DNA from: DASSFG01 sp035550375
GTDB lineage: Bacteria > Planctomycetota > Planctomycetia > Pirellulales > JAICIG01
DNA: 64,000 nucleotides
Assembly (NCBI GenBank): GCA_035550375.1
Contig: DASZPH010000020.1
Span: 62,001-126,000, forward strand
Direction of reading: 5' to 3'
Part shown: one piece after another, positions 18,633 through 27,205 of the stretch
How the letters are laid out: each line of letters starts with the position of its first letter
Numbering within the stretch: the first letter of the stretch is position 1
Program-made: the position numbers and the translations under genes
Notes under the pieces: model-generated
Database searches by the model: none
What the model was told of the DNA's origin: nothing
What the model saw: the letters and a program-made list of their open reading frames with translations, nothing else

Positions 18633-19742
18633 ATGACGAGCCTTTCCGCATCGCCCGCCTGCCAATGGCCTTCCGCGGCCTGGAAACGCCAGTTCCGCCG
18701 CAAGCTGGTCGATTGGTATCGGCGCCACGCGCGCGACCTCGAATGGCGCCGCTCGCGAGATCCGTACCGGGTTTGGGTCAGCGAAATCATGCTGCAACAG
18801 ACCCAGGTCGCCACGGTGGCCGATTACTTCCCCCGCTTCGTCGCCGAGTTTCCTGACGTCGCCTCCCTCGCGGCGGCCGACGAGGCCCGGGTGCTGCGCC
18901 TCTGGGAAGGCCTGGGGTATTACCGCCGGGCCAGACAACTGCACCAGGCGGCCAAGCTCATCGTAGCCGAGCACGGGGGGCGGTTTCCCAGCGAGGTCGA
19001 GACCGTGCGCAATTTGCCGGGCATCGGCCGCTATACGGCCGGAGCGATTCTCTCCATCGCCTTCGATGCCCGCCAGCCGATTCTCGAAGCAAACACCATC
19101 CGACTTTTCAGCCGGCTGATCGCCTACCGGGGCGACCCCCGCTCCAAGTCGGGCGAGAACCTCCTCTGGCTGCTGGCGGAAGAACTGCTTCCGGCGAGCG
19201 GCTCGAGCCAATTCAACCAGGCGTTGATGGAACTGGGGAGCCTCGTCTGCACGCCGCGCGCGCCGGCCTGCGAGCCCTGCCCGGTGCGAAGCCTCTGCCC
19301 GACGCATCGCGACGGTCTGCAAGACTCCATTCCTCCACCAAAGCCCAAGCCCCGGATCGAAGCCGTTCGCGAACTGCTGCTCGTCGTGCGGAACCAAGAC
19401 CGCGTTTTGTTGCGCCGGCGCCACGCGACGGAACGTTGGGCCGGATTGTGGGATTTTCCCCGCTTTCCAATCGACGGCGCCGACGGCTCTTCGACCGAAG
19501 CGGTCCTGGAGAAACTCGCCGCGACGACCGGCGTGAAGGCCCGGGTCGCGGCGCCGCTCACGACCATCAAGCACGGCGTCACACGTTTTCGTATCACGCT
19601 CGACTGCCATTGGGCCGACTGCTTGCATGCTCCCCGGCGACTGCCCACAGGCATCCGCTGGCTGCGCCCCACGCAACTGGCCGACTACCCCCTCAGCACC
19701 ACGGGCCGCAAAGTAGCCATTGCGGTTTGCGGTGGCTCGTGA
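18633..19742 (+). CDS. mutY: A/G-specific adenine glycosylase MutY, Glu in place of catalytic Asp
   Basis: A 369-aa HhH-GPD glycosylase that removes adenine mispaired with 8-oxoguanine. The catalytic Glu is in VSEIMLQQTQ (Glu51), the helix-hairpin-helix is LPGIGRYTAG (128-137), and the 4Fe-4S ligands are Cys206, 213, 216 and 222 with the correct C-x6-C-x2-C-x5-C spacing. The C-terminal NUDIX-like domain (about 245-365) recognises 8-oxoG. The usual LDGNVKRV segment reads ILEANTIRLF, so the Asp expected there is Glu152. All else is intact, so the enzyme is likely functional. It stands alone with the MITE-like element directly upstream. Confidence 0.95.
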   Translation: MTSLSASPACQWPSAAWKRQFRRKLVDWYRRHARDLEWRRSRDPYRVWVSEIMLQQTQVATVADYFPRFVAEFPDVASLAAADEARVLRLWEGLGYYRRARQLHQAAKLIVAEHGGRFPSEVETVRNLPGIGRYTAGAILSIAFDARQPILEANTIRLFSRLIAYRGDPRSKSGENLLWLLAEELLPASGSSQFNQALMELGSLVCTPRAPACEPCPVRSLCPTHRDGLQDSIPPPKPKPRIEAVRELLLVVRNQDRVLLRRRHATERWAGLWDFPRFPIDGADGSSTEAVLEKLAATTGVKARVAAPLTTIKHGVTRFRITLDCHWADCLHAPRRLPTGIRWLRPTQLADYPLSTTGRKVAIAVCGGS

Positions 19743-19834
19743 AGCGAGTGAGAAGTCAGGCGGCGATCGGCCGGCCAAACGTGTCGCGTGTTTGACGTCC
19801 AAGACGCAATGTCTTAAAATTCAGCGAATGCGGG

Positions 19835-19935
19835 TTATTCACCGGCCCACACCAGCCGGAAGCGAGGGTCACGACAGGACTTCCCTCGCTTACGCTTCGG
19901 GTTGGTGTGGGGGCAGTCACGGGGCCGGTGAATAA
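19835..19935. repeat. Nested inverted repeat, family A copy 1
   Basis: The outer arms TTATTCACCGGCCC (19835-19848) and its complement (19922-19935) enclose inner imperfect arms (about 19848-19867 and 19883-19909). The inner right arm CTCGCTTACGCTTCGGGTTG (19885-19904) recurs with two differences at 28500-28524. It lies between mutY and the next rightward gene and would fold into a long hairpin. It is probably a dispersed palindromic intergenic repeat. Confidence 0.75.
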
Positions 19936-19982
19936 TCCGGCGAATCGACACCCGATCAAATCGTGACTTTGAGCAGGCGCTC

Positions 19983-20843
19983 ATGAGACTCCCATTGCTC
20001 CACGGCTTCATCCGCCGCGCTTCCGTCGTCTCGCTTCTTTGCACGGGGCTGGCACTGCTGTCGCTCCTCGATCGCCCGACGTCGGCAAAGGATAAAGAGT
20101 CCGACGAGTTGTCGGCTAGCGAGCGGGCGTCGCAACTGGAAACGATGCGCAAGATCGCCCGGAGTATCACCATCTGCGAGCTTTCCGGCGAGAAACGGTC
20201 GCCGTTGCGGCTGCTCGACGAACCCGTGCTGCGTTATGCAGACAACACCCGCCGGTCGCACGATTCGACCATCTGGATTTGGACGAGCGGCGGACGTCCC
20301 GGTGCGCTCGTCGGCGTGGAATACTACCCCGAGCGGCCGCGCGAACCGAAATGGTTGTCTGAGATTGTGTCCTTGTCCGCCGACCGGATCGCTGTGGAAC
20401 GGGAAAAGAAAACCATCTGGACCGCTCGTGAGCCGGGACTGCGGCTGCAATCGCTGCCCGACGCGCCGCAACCGGCACGCAAACCGGCCGCCCGGTTGGC
20501 GCAGATGAAACAGTTTCTGCGGCGGTTCACGGCGCACGAACGCGCGGTCGTCGAAGGCCGCATCGAGCTGCGACCCCTGAACCAACCCCTCTACCGTTAT
20601 GACGACGACGAGGCCCGGACAAGCGACGGCGCGATCTTTGCGTTTGCCAACGGAACGAACCCCGAAGTTCTGCTGGTCCTCGAGGGGCAGAGCGACGGGT
20701 GGAAATTCGCCTTCGCTCAGTTGACCGGGGCGGAAGTTTTTGCCGAGTTGGACGGGAAGCAGGTGTGGGAGTGCCCGGACGCCGATCCGCCGGCCGTGCG
20801 GGACAGCTATTTTAATAGCTGGGTCGCGGGCGAGGCGGAGTAG
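19983..20843 (+). CDS. Exported protein of unknown function
   Basis: A 286-aa protein with a signal peptide (about 1-35: SVVSLLCTGLALLSLLDRPTSA). The mature part appears to contain two similar halves: RSITICELSGEKRSPLRLLDEPVLRYADNT near 60-90 and AVVEGRIELRPLNQPLYRYDDD near 180-205, each followed by a 'GAI/TIW.W..G..P..L..VE' segment (STIWIWTSGGRPGALVGVE; GAIFAFANGTNPEVLLVLE). This suggests a duplicated domain. No catalytic motif is evident. The family looks planctomycete-specific; the function is unknown. Confidence 0.75.
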   Translation: MRLPLLHGFIRRASVVSLLCTGLALLSLLDRPTSAKDKESDELSASERASQLETMRKIARSITICELSGEKRSPLRLLDEPVLRYADNTRRSHDSTIWIWTSGGRPGALVGVEYYPERPREPKWLSEIVSLSADRIAVEREKKTIWTAREPGLRLQSLPDAPQPARKPAARLAQMKQFLRRFTAHERAVVEGRIELRPLNQPLYRYDDDEARTSDGAIFAFANGTNPEVLLVLEGQSDGWKFAFAQLTGAEVFAELDGKQVWECPDADPPAVRDSYFNSWVAGEAE

Positions 20844-20955
20844 ATCGGTTCTCGTCGTGTCGGTACGCTCACGGCACGTGGATAAGGGCAGACGAAGACC
20901 ACCGTGGCGCCCTACCGCCCTCACCTCACCTCTCTCAGAGGGAGAGCGATACGAG

Positions 20956-21753
20956 TTACCTGACGTCCTCTTTGCGCGGCGCTTCGGCCGGAGTGAGGCC
21001 GAAAAGAAAGTGCATCAGGTCGCGCGTGCCTAGCGTGCGCGTGCTGACGAGCAGCTCGCCGGCGTCGTAGCCGGCCGCCTGACCCTGCTGCAAAGCGAAC
21101 GCCCGCACACGCTCAAGCACGTGCCCCTTCGCTGGCGGAAACTGCGTTTCGTAGCAGCGGATCGCCGCCAACTTCGTCTCCAGGGTGGGGCCGATGTCGA
21201 CCACCAGGTGCCCGGCTCCCGGCGGAAGGCCGAGCGCGGCGAAGGCCAGCGTGTAATAGAGGTAGCCCGAAATGGTGTGCACCGGCAGGCCGTCGAAATG
21301 TTCCTCCCACTTCGTCAGCCGTGAATAGAAGACGGCCGCATCGGTGATCTGCATGGCCTGGAAGTGGTCCGGCGAGGCGAGCGGCGTCTTCTCGCCGAAA
21401 CCGAGGACGAGCTTCGGCCGGTAGCGCCGGAACTCCTTGGCGAGCGCCACGCGGGCCTCAAAACTGTCGAACAGGCGGCGGTTCGTCAGGCCGAGCTGGA
21501 TGCGCCTCGCCACACCCAGCGTCTCGGCGGCCCGTTGGGCCTCGGCCAGCCGCACTTCCGGGCCGGGAGAGAGCGGGGTCGGCTCGCCGTCGGTGAGGTC
21601 GATGATTCCCACGCGGTAGCCTTGCCGGGCCAGCATGGCCAGCGTGCCGCCGCACGCAATCTCGACGTCGTCGGGGTGCGCGCCGACGGCGATGACGTCC
21701 AGCCCGGCGGGCGATGGAGAATCCGTTGTCGGTGAAGTCGAGCCGGCGGGCAC
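20956..21753 (-). CDS. PIG-L family deacetylase (BshB1-like)
   Basis: A 265-aa protein starting at GTG. The zinc-site motif AHPDD (25-29) and LTDGEPT near 56 are diagnostic of PIG-L/LmbE N-acetylglucosamine deacetylases; SPDHFQA near 128 supplies the third ligand region. The size and LGLTNRRLFDS region resemble BshB1, the bacillithiol-pathway deacetylase that acts on GlcNAc-malate, but no bshA or bshC gene is nearby, so the substrate is uncertain. It is cytoplasmic. It is divergent from the DUF255 gene, with 140 bp between them. Confidence 0.88.
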   Translation of the reverse strand: MPAGSTSPTTDSPSPAGLDVIAVGAHPDDVEIACGGTLAMLARQGYRVGIIDLTDGEPTPLSPGPEVRLAEAQRAAETLGVARRIQLGLTNRRLFDSFEARVALAKEFRRYRPKLVLGFGEKTPLASPDHFQAMQITDAAVFYSRLTKWEEHFDGLPVHTISGYLYYTLAFAALGLPPGAGHLVVDIGPTLETKLAAIRCYETQFPPAKGHVLERVRAFALQQGQAAGYDAGELLVSTRTLGTRDLMHFLFGLTPAEAPRKEDVR

Positions 21754-21893
21754 GTTATCGGATGAAGAGGAGGTTAGCCGACGGGTTGCACAAGGCAGAT
21801 GCAGCCGTCATGGTACGGACTGTGCGGGCCGCGATCAAATGAAAAGCGCGGCCGCCTCAACCACACGAATCCGAAACACAACGCTCAAAAACG

Positions 21894-23933
21894 ATGAACC
21901 GGCTCGCCCAGGAAACCAGCCCCTATCTGCTGCAGCACGCCAACAACCCGGTCGACTGGCATCCCTGGGGTCCGGAGGCGATTGAGCGGGCGCGGCGTGA
22001 AGACAAGCCGATCTTCCTTTCCATCGGCTACTCCGCCTGTCACTGGTGCCACGTGATGGAGCACGAGAGTTTTGAGAACGAAATGATCTCGCGGCGGCTG
22101 AACGCGGGATTCGTCTCGATCAAGGTCGATCGCGAGGAACGCCCCGACCTCGACCAGATCTACATGACGGCCGTGCAGGCGATGACGGGGCGCGGCGGCT
22201 GGCCGATGTCGGTCTTTCTCACGCCGGACCTCAAGCCCTTTTACGGCGGCACATACTGGCCCCCCACGGCACGGATGGGAATGCCCGGCTTCGACCAGGT
22301 GATCGAGGCGGTCCTTGACGCCTGGCGGAACCGCCGCGAACAGGTGAACGCCCAGGCGGGCGAGCTGGCGGCCGACATCGACCGGGCGGGCCGCATGGCG
22401 CTTCCGCCGGGCGAGCTTTCGTCGAAGCCGATCACCGCGGCGGAGGCCGCGCTGGAGCGCATTTTCGACCACCAGCACGGCGGTTTTGGAGGGGCTCCAA
22501 AATTCCCGCACCCGATGGATCTGCGGCTGCTATTGCGTTGCTGGCGACGCGAGCCGCGAACGGAGCTGCTGAAGATCGTCACCCTTACGCTCGACCGCAT
22601 GGCGGCCGGCGGCATCTACGACCAGATCGGCGGGGGCTTTCATCGCTACAGCGTCGACGAACGTTGGCTGGTGCCGCACTTCGAGAAGATGCTCTACGAC
22701 AACGCTCTTTTGTCGCTCGCTTATGTGGAGGCGTTTCAGGCCACCGGCCAACATGACTACGAGCGGGTAGCGCGGGAAACGTTCGACTTTGTGCTGCGCG
22801 ACATGACCTCGCCGGCGGGGGCCTTCTTCAGCACGCTGGACGCCGACAGCGAGGGGGAGGAGGGCAAGTTCTACGTCTGGACTCCGGCCGAGGTCGAAGC
22901 CGTTCTGGGAACCGAGGCCGCCGAGACGTTCTGCCGGGTTTACGACGTCAGCGAGGAGGGGAATTTCGAGGGTCACAGCATCCTCAACCTGCCTAAGACG
23001 ATCGACCAGTGCGCCCAAATTCTGGGGCGCGACCTGGGCGAGTTTCAGGCCGAGCTGGCTGCCAGCCGGACGAGGCTGCTTGACGTCCGCAACAAACGGG
23101 TCTGGCCCGGACTGGACGACAAGGTGCTCGTGAGTTGGAATGCCCTGATGATCGAGGCGCTCGCCCACGCCGCCGGCGCGCTCGACGAGCCCCGCTACTT
23201 GAACGCCGCCCGCGCCGCGGCTGATTTTCTGCTGGGCAACCTGCGCCGGGCAGACGGCCGCCTGCTCCACTCCTGGCGGTCGGGCCAGGCGCGCTTCGAC
23301 GCCTACCTCGACGACTACACCTATCTGGCCAACGCGCTGGTAGCCCTTTACGAAGCCAGCTTTGAGGAGCGTTGGATCGATGCAGCCGTCGAACTGGCCG
23401 ACATCGTGCTGGCACAATTCGAGGACGAAGAGGCGGGCGGGTTTTTCTACACGGCCACCGACCACGAGCCGCTGATCTCGCGGCAAAAGGACGTGCAAGA
23501 CAGCTCGGTCCCCAGCGGCAACTCGATGGCCGCCACCGCGCTGCTGCGGCTAGGCAAGCTCTGCGGCCGCAACGACTACCTGCACGCCGCCGAGCGAACC
23601 CTCAAGGCGTTCATCATGCTCTTGGAGAAGCACCCCAGCGCGGCCGGCCAGATGTTGATCGCCCTCGACTACTACCTCGGTCCGACGCCCGAGCTGGTGC
23701 TTACCGGGTTGTCGCCGCAAGACGGGCACGTTGCGGCCGGCCTGCGGCGACGCTTCCTGCCAAATAAGGTTATCGCTGGCCGCCCGGCGCCGGGCCACAG
23801 CCGGTCGCTGGACGGCCTTTTCGAGGGAAAGGCGGCGGATCGCCAGCCGACGCTCTACGTCTGTCGGGAGTTCAGATGCGAACCGCCGGTGATCGGCGAG
23901 CAGGCCATCGCCAGCGCCGCGGACGCGCTGTAG
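21894..23933 (+). CDS. DUF255 thioredoxin-like/glycosidase-fold protein (YyaL/SSP411 type)
   Basis: A 679-aa protein. The first 165 residues are the DUF255 thioredoxin-like domain with the conserved opening LAQETSPYLLQHANNPVDW and a CHWC motif (Cys49, Cys52). The rest is an alpha/alpha-barrel of the six-hairpin glycosidase type (GGIYDQIGGGFHRYSVDERW, PHFEKMLYDNALL, DDKVLVSWNALMI). This two-domain protein is conserved from bacteria to mammals (spermatogenesis-associated protein 20); its biochemical role is not settled. The length is normal and no signal peptide is seen. Confidence 0.95.
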   Translation: MNRLAQETSPYLLQHANNPVDWHPWGPEAIERARREDKPIFLSIGYSACHWCHVMEHESFENEMISRRLNAGFVSIKVDREERPDLDQIYMTAVQAMTGRGGWPMSVFLTPDLKPFYGGTYWPPTARMGMPGFDQVIEAVLDAWRNRREQVNAQAGELAADIDRAGRMALPPGELSSKPITAAEAALERIFDHQHGGFGGAPKFPHPMDLRLLLRCWRREPRTELLKIVTLTLDRMAAGGIYDQIGGGFHRYSVDERWLVPHFEKMLYDNALLSLAYVEAFQATGQHDYERVARETFDFVLRDMTSPAGAFFSTLDADSEGEEGKFYVWTPAEVEAVLGTEAAETFCRVYDVSEEGNFEGHSILNLPKTIDQCAQILGRDLGEFQAELAASRTRLLDVRNKRVWPGLDDKVLVSWNALMIEALAHAAGALDEPRYLNAARAAADFLLGNLRRADGRLLHSWRSGQARFDAYLDDYTYLANALVALYEASFEERWIDAAVELADIVLAQFEDEEAGGFFYTATDHEPLISRQKDVQDSSVPSGNSMAATALLRLGKLCGRNDYLHAAERTLKAFIMLLEKHPSAAGQMLIALDYYLGPTPELVLTGLSPQDGHVAAGLRRRFLPNKVIAGRPAPGHSRSLDGLFEGKAADRQPTLYVCREFRCEPPVIGEQAIASAADAL

Positions 23934-23951
23934 GGCATCGCCTCGACACGT

Positions 23952-25190
23952 TCAACCGACGGCAACCGGGTTGGTAAGCTCAGGCGTCGAAAACGGCGAA
24001 AACTTCGCTTCGTGCTTGCCGGTCGACTGGAATGGCCCCACGTCGAACCCGTTCACCGAGGCGACGTGCAAATGGGGGTGCTGGGACAGGTCGATCTCGT
24101 GCAAACTCGGGTCCTCGACCCGTTCGCCCGACGGCGAGCGGATGCCCTGCACCTTGGGACGAAATGGACGGTGCGGGTTGAAATCAACAACCACCGCATC
24201 CACGCCGTCGTTGAGCGTCACGATCTGGCCGATGGGAAACGGCGGAATGATCTCGTGAAACGCCTGCTCGATGAGCGGATCGAAGGCGCCGGTACACAGC
24301 GTTCGCATTTCGTGGAGCGCTTGCACGGGCAGCTTTGCCTCGGAGTAGCAGCGTTTGGCCGTCGCCGCATCGTAGACGTCGCAAACGCTGGCGATCCGCG
24401 CGAAAATCGGAATTTGTTTTCCCTGCAGGGGCGGCAGAGGATCGCCCGTGCGTACATCTCGCCTGGCCGGGTAGCCGGCGCCGTCGAATCGTTGGTGGTG
24501 ATTCAAAACCACCTGTGCCGCGGCCGACGGCACACGTCCCCTGACCATCTCATATCCGAAGACCGGGTGCTGACGAACGACCTCCATCTCTTCGCTTGTC
24601 AGCCGGCCCGGCTTGTGCAGGATGGCCGCGGGCAGTTTCATCTTGCCGACGTCGTGCAGGAGCGCGCCCAGGCCAAGCACCTGCAAATCCTTGGCCTCGC
24701 GGGCCGACTTCCAGGTCCGTTCCGCGATCACGTATCGTTCCAGCTTCAAACCCAGCAGCAACGACAAGTAGCAGACGTTGGCCGCGTGGGAGAGCAGGTA
24801 ATTGTCAAAGGCGTCCAGCTTCTGCAGCATGAAACTGCCGCATGGGCTCGCCTTCAAGTAGCCGAACAAGTCGGCGATGGTGCCCTGAAAGCGACGAATG
24901 TCCAGCTCGACCGCCTGCCCCGACATCACCTCCTCGAAGCTGCGCCGCACGTGGATGTAGACCTCCCGTTGCTGGTCATCCAGTCCTTCATCGAGGAGCG
25001 TTTCCAGAAACTCCAGGTTGCGGTAGCGGACCCAGACTTCGTAGACCCCGAGCTCCAGCAGCCGCTGAGCGAGATCGGGCGGCACTTCGCGATCTCGCTG
25101 GAGCAAGTAGCGCCGCGGATCGGTGGGCAGCGGAATCGGCCGGGCGAGCACCATTCCCGGCTCAAGCTTTTCAACAGGCACGCGCAACAT
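23952..25190 (-). CDS. HD-GYP domain protein, probable cyclic-di-GMP phosphodiesterase
   Basis: About 412 aa from the ATG at 25190, where MLRVPVEKLEPGMVLARPI begins a DUF3391-like N-terminal region; the frame is open further upstream but that part looks non-native. The HD-GYP core has HDVGK at 179-183 and HHQRFDGAGYP at 231-241, the signature of phosphodiesterases that hydrolyse cyclic-di-GMP or related dinucleotides. A Pro/Phe-rich tail of about 100 residues follows. No sensor or membrane domain is seen. It is convergent with the DUF255 gene, with an 18-bp gap. Confidence 0.88.
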   Translation of the reverse strand: MLRVPVEKLEPGMVLARPIPLPTDPRRYLLQRDREVPPDLAQRLLELGVYEVWVRYRNLEFLETLLDEGLDDQQREVYIHVRRSFEEVMSGQAVELDIRRFQGTIADLFGYLKASPCGSFMLQKLDAFDNYLLSHAANVCYLSLLLGLKLERYVIAERTWKSAREAKDLQVLGLGALLHDVGKMKLPAAILHKPGRLTSEEMEVVRQHPVFGYEMVRGRVPSAAAQVVLNHHQRFDGAGYPARRDVRTGDPLPPLQGKQIPIFARIASVCDVYDAATAKRCYSEAKLPVQALHEMRTLCTGAFDPLIEQAFHEIIPPFPIGQIVTLNDGVDAVVVDFNPHRPFRPKVQGIRSPSGERVEDPSLHEIDLSQHPHLHVASVNGFDVGPFQSTGKHEAKFSPFSTPELTNPVAVG

Positions 25191-25344
25191 GGTTTCCGCC
25201 CCCTTGACGGTGAAAGCCCGCCGCTCTGCTGGTCGATCAGAGATCGATCCGCTTTCGGAACAGCGGGCTACAACGATGCTCGCCACGAAAAGACGCGGCA
25301 GCAAGGAAAGGCTAGCACAACCGTTTGCGCGAAAGAGCAGAAGA

Positions 25345-25935
25345 TCAGCCCGTTAGCCGCTCATAGTCGGCCGGCGTATCTAAATCGTCGCAAACCGCAC
25401 GCTCGCCACATTCGATCAACGCGGGCTTCGATCGTGCAACCAGTCGATCAAGCCCCTCGTCGGCCGCCAACTCGCCGACCTTCGCCGCGTGGGACCAGGG
25501 AAAGAGAACCGGGTGTCCACGGCGTCCTTGATGGCAGGCGATCAGCACGCGGGGGGCCGCCGGGTTGTGCGCGGCAATCAACGCACGGATCACGTCCGGG
25601 CTCAAAAAGGGAAGGTCGGCCGGAGCCGTCAGCCAGACGTCTTCTGACCGGGGCGCAAGGTGCCGGGCGACGTGTGCCAGCCCCAGACCAACCGACGCCT
25701 TCATGTCGGCCGGGGGCGGATCGGCCTGGATTACTTCGGCACCGGCCCGGCGTGACCGCTCGATGAGGTCCGTATCGCCGGCCCGGGCGACGATGAGCAA
25801 GCGATCGACGTTCGCCTCTCGCCACGCGGCCAGCACGTGCTCGATAATGGTCGTGCCTTGCCACGGCAGCAGAAGCTTGGGCGTTCCCATGCGCAGGCTG
25901 GCGCCGGCCGCCGGAACGATACAAAAGGACCGCAT
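25345..25935 (-). CDS. MobA-like NTP transferase (molybdopterin cytidylyl/guanylyltransferase type)
   Basis: A 196-aa protein with the nucleotide-binding opening IVPAAGASLRMGTPKLLLPW (7-26) and the metal-binding LTAPADLPFLS near 101-111, as in MocA/MobA enzymes that add CMP or GMP to molybdopterin. C-terminal GHPVLFPW is also conserved. It lies just downstream of an XdhC gene on the same strand, a standard pairing for maturation of molybdenum hydroxylases. No hydroxylase subunit genes are in the window, so the target enzyme is elsewhere. Confidence 0.88.
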   Translation of the reverse strand: MRSFCIVPAAGASLRMGTPKLLLPWQGTTIIEHVLAAWREANVDRLLIVARAGDTDLIERSRRAGAEVIQADPPPADMKASVGLGLAHVARHLAPRSEDVWLTAPADLPFLSPDVIRALIAAHNPAAPRVLIACHQGRRGHPVLFPWSHAAKVGELAADEGLDRLVARSKPALIECGERAVCDDLDTPADYERLTG

Positions 25936-25950
25936 AAAAGAGAGAACTTA

Positions 25951-26021
25951 GGTCTTGGGGTTTGGGTCTTAGGTTTTGGGAAGCAGGCGCGACGAAAGCC
26001 TAAGACCGAAGACCCAAGACC
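25951..26021. repeat. 23-bp imperfect inverted repeat
   Basis: The arms 25951-25973 (GGTCTTGGGGTTTGGGTCTT...) and 25999-26021 are near-complementary, with a 25-nt spacer. The right arm overlaps the last codons of the XdhC gene. A half-copy (TTAGGTCTTAGGTCT) recurs at 27083-27097 upstream of the same gene. In RNA it would form a hairpin between xdhC and the MobA-like gene. Confidence 0.65.
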
Positions 26022-27073
26022 TCCTTACCGGGCACTTCGCCCCGGTTGCGGTGCGAGATCAGTTCGGCCAGGATGCTAATCGCGATCTCCGGAACGGTCT
26101 GCGATCCGATGTCGATCCCCAGCGGAGCGTAAACGCGGGATAACGCCTCGGCCGAAACGCCCTCGGCCAACAGGTCGTCGAAGATGAGCTTGATCTTCCG
26201 CCGGCTGCCGATCAGGCCAACGTAGCGTGCCCCGCGATCGGCCAGGTGATAAAGGGCCTCTTCGTCGTGGTTGTGTCCGCGCGTGACAATCAGCGCGTAA
26301 GTGTCGGCCGTGATCGGCAGGTCACGAAGCGTTTCGCCGATCGGGCCGCAGATTCGCCGCTGCGCCCGCGGAAACCGCGGCTGGCTGACGTATTCGGCGC
26401 GGTCGTCCAGAACCCACACGTCAAAGTCCAGGTCGGTCGCCAGGTTGCCGACCGCCTGGCCGACGTGACCGCCGCCGACGATCAGGAGCCGGCACCGCGG
26501 CAGGACGGGCAAATAGGCGATACCCGAAACGGCGCTCGGCCGCGGCCGGTCGGCCAGCGAGGGAAGGTGTTCCCAGACGGCTGGCGGCGCGTGGTCCGCG
26601 GCCTTGAGCCGCGTGGCGAGAAGCTGCCCGGCGCCGTCGAACAGGTAGCACGCCGGCGCGTCGAGGCCGCTCTTGTCCGCGTCGAAGACGATCGCCTCCA
26701 GGCAGCCGGCGCTCTCGTCGGCGAGCTGGCGGGCCTGCTCAAAATAGGCCAGGTCGATCCCCGGCCGTAGCGGGTCGATCAGCACCGACATCCGCCCGCC
26801 GCAGATAAGTCCGTCGTCCCATCCGTAGTCGCTGTCGAGCTGGAAGGTCCTTACTTCGGGCGAGCCGGCCTCGCCCGTGGCCAGGGCGTGGCGCTTCACC
26901 TCGGCCTCGACGCAGCCGCCGCCCAACGTGCCGACCTGCGAGCCGTCGGGGAAGACGAGCATGCCGGCTCCCGCCTTCTGCGGCGTCGACCCGCGCGTTT
27001 CCACCAGACGGCAGTGCACCAGCGGCCGTCCGGTGATCAGCGCCTCGAGAAGTTGACCAAGGAGTTCACGCAT
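26000..27073 (-). CDS. XdhC family protein
   Basis: A 357-aa protein. The N-terminal XdhC/CoxI domain has VETRGSTPQKAGAGMLVFPDG and TLGGGCVEAEVKRHA (about 24-65), and the C-terminal Rossmann domain has LLIVGGGHVGQAVGNLA near 195-211 and the VTRGHNHDEEALYHL and YVGLIGSRRK segments. XdhC inserts the sulfurated molybdenum cofactor into xanthine dehydrogenase-type enzymes. It is followed 64 bp later by the MobA-like gene, likely one transcript. No molybdenum hydroxylase gene is adjacent. Confidence 0.93.
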   Translation of the reverse strand: MRELLGQLLEALITGRPLVHCRLVETRGSTPQKAGAGMLVFPDGSQVGTLGGGCVEAEVKRHALATGEAGSPEVRTFQLDSDYGWDDGLICGGRMSVLIDPLRPGIDLAYFEQARQLADESAGCLEAIVFDADKSGLDAPACYLFDGAGQLLATRLKAADHAPPAVWEHLPSLADRPRPSAVSGIAYLPVLPRCRLLIVGGGHVGQAVGNLATDLDFDVWVLDDRAEYVSQPRFPRAQRRICGPIGETLRDLPITADTYALIVTRGHNHDEEALYHLADRGARYVGLIGSRRKIKLIFDDLLAEGVSAEALSRVYAPLGIDIGSQTVPEIAISILAELISHRNRGEVPGKEVLGLRS

Positions 27074-27101
27074 CGGAAAGGTTAGGTCTTAGGTCTATTA
27101 A

Positions 27102-27167
27102 GAGCCCATGCGAGAACCGGCGTTGTGGGGCGGGCGTCTCGCCTGCCGTCGGCTCCCGGTTAAGCGA
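27102..27167. repeat. Dispersed repeat, family B copy 1
   Basis: GAGCCCATGCGAGAACCGGC (27102-27121), then TTGTGGGGCGGGCGTCT and GGCTCCCGGTTAAGC. The same order of blocks occurs at 37009-37088 about 10 kb away with a few substitutions. It lies upstream of the XdhC gene, in a gap with no gene. Confidence 0.7.
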
Positions 27168-27205
27168 ACGCGGCGATAGGCCAGCGGAGCTCGGCCTCTC
27201 GGCCG

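Noticed and set aside
24012..25766. Long plus-strand frame (584 aa)
   Set aside because: It is antisense to the HD-GYP gene, rich in Arg/His/Gln and without motifs; a GC-driven shadow.
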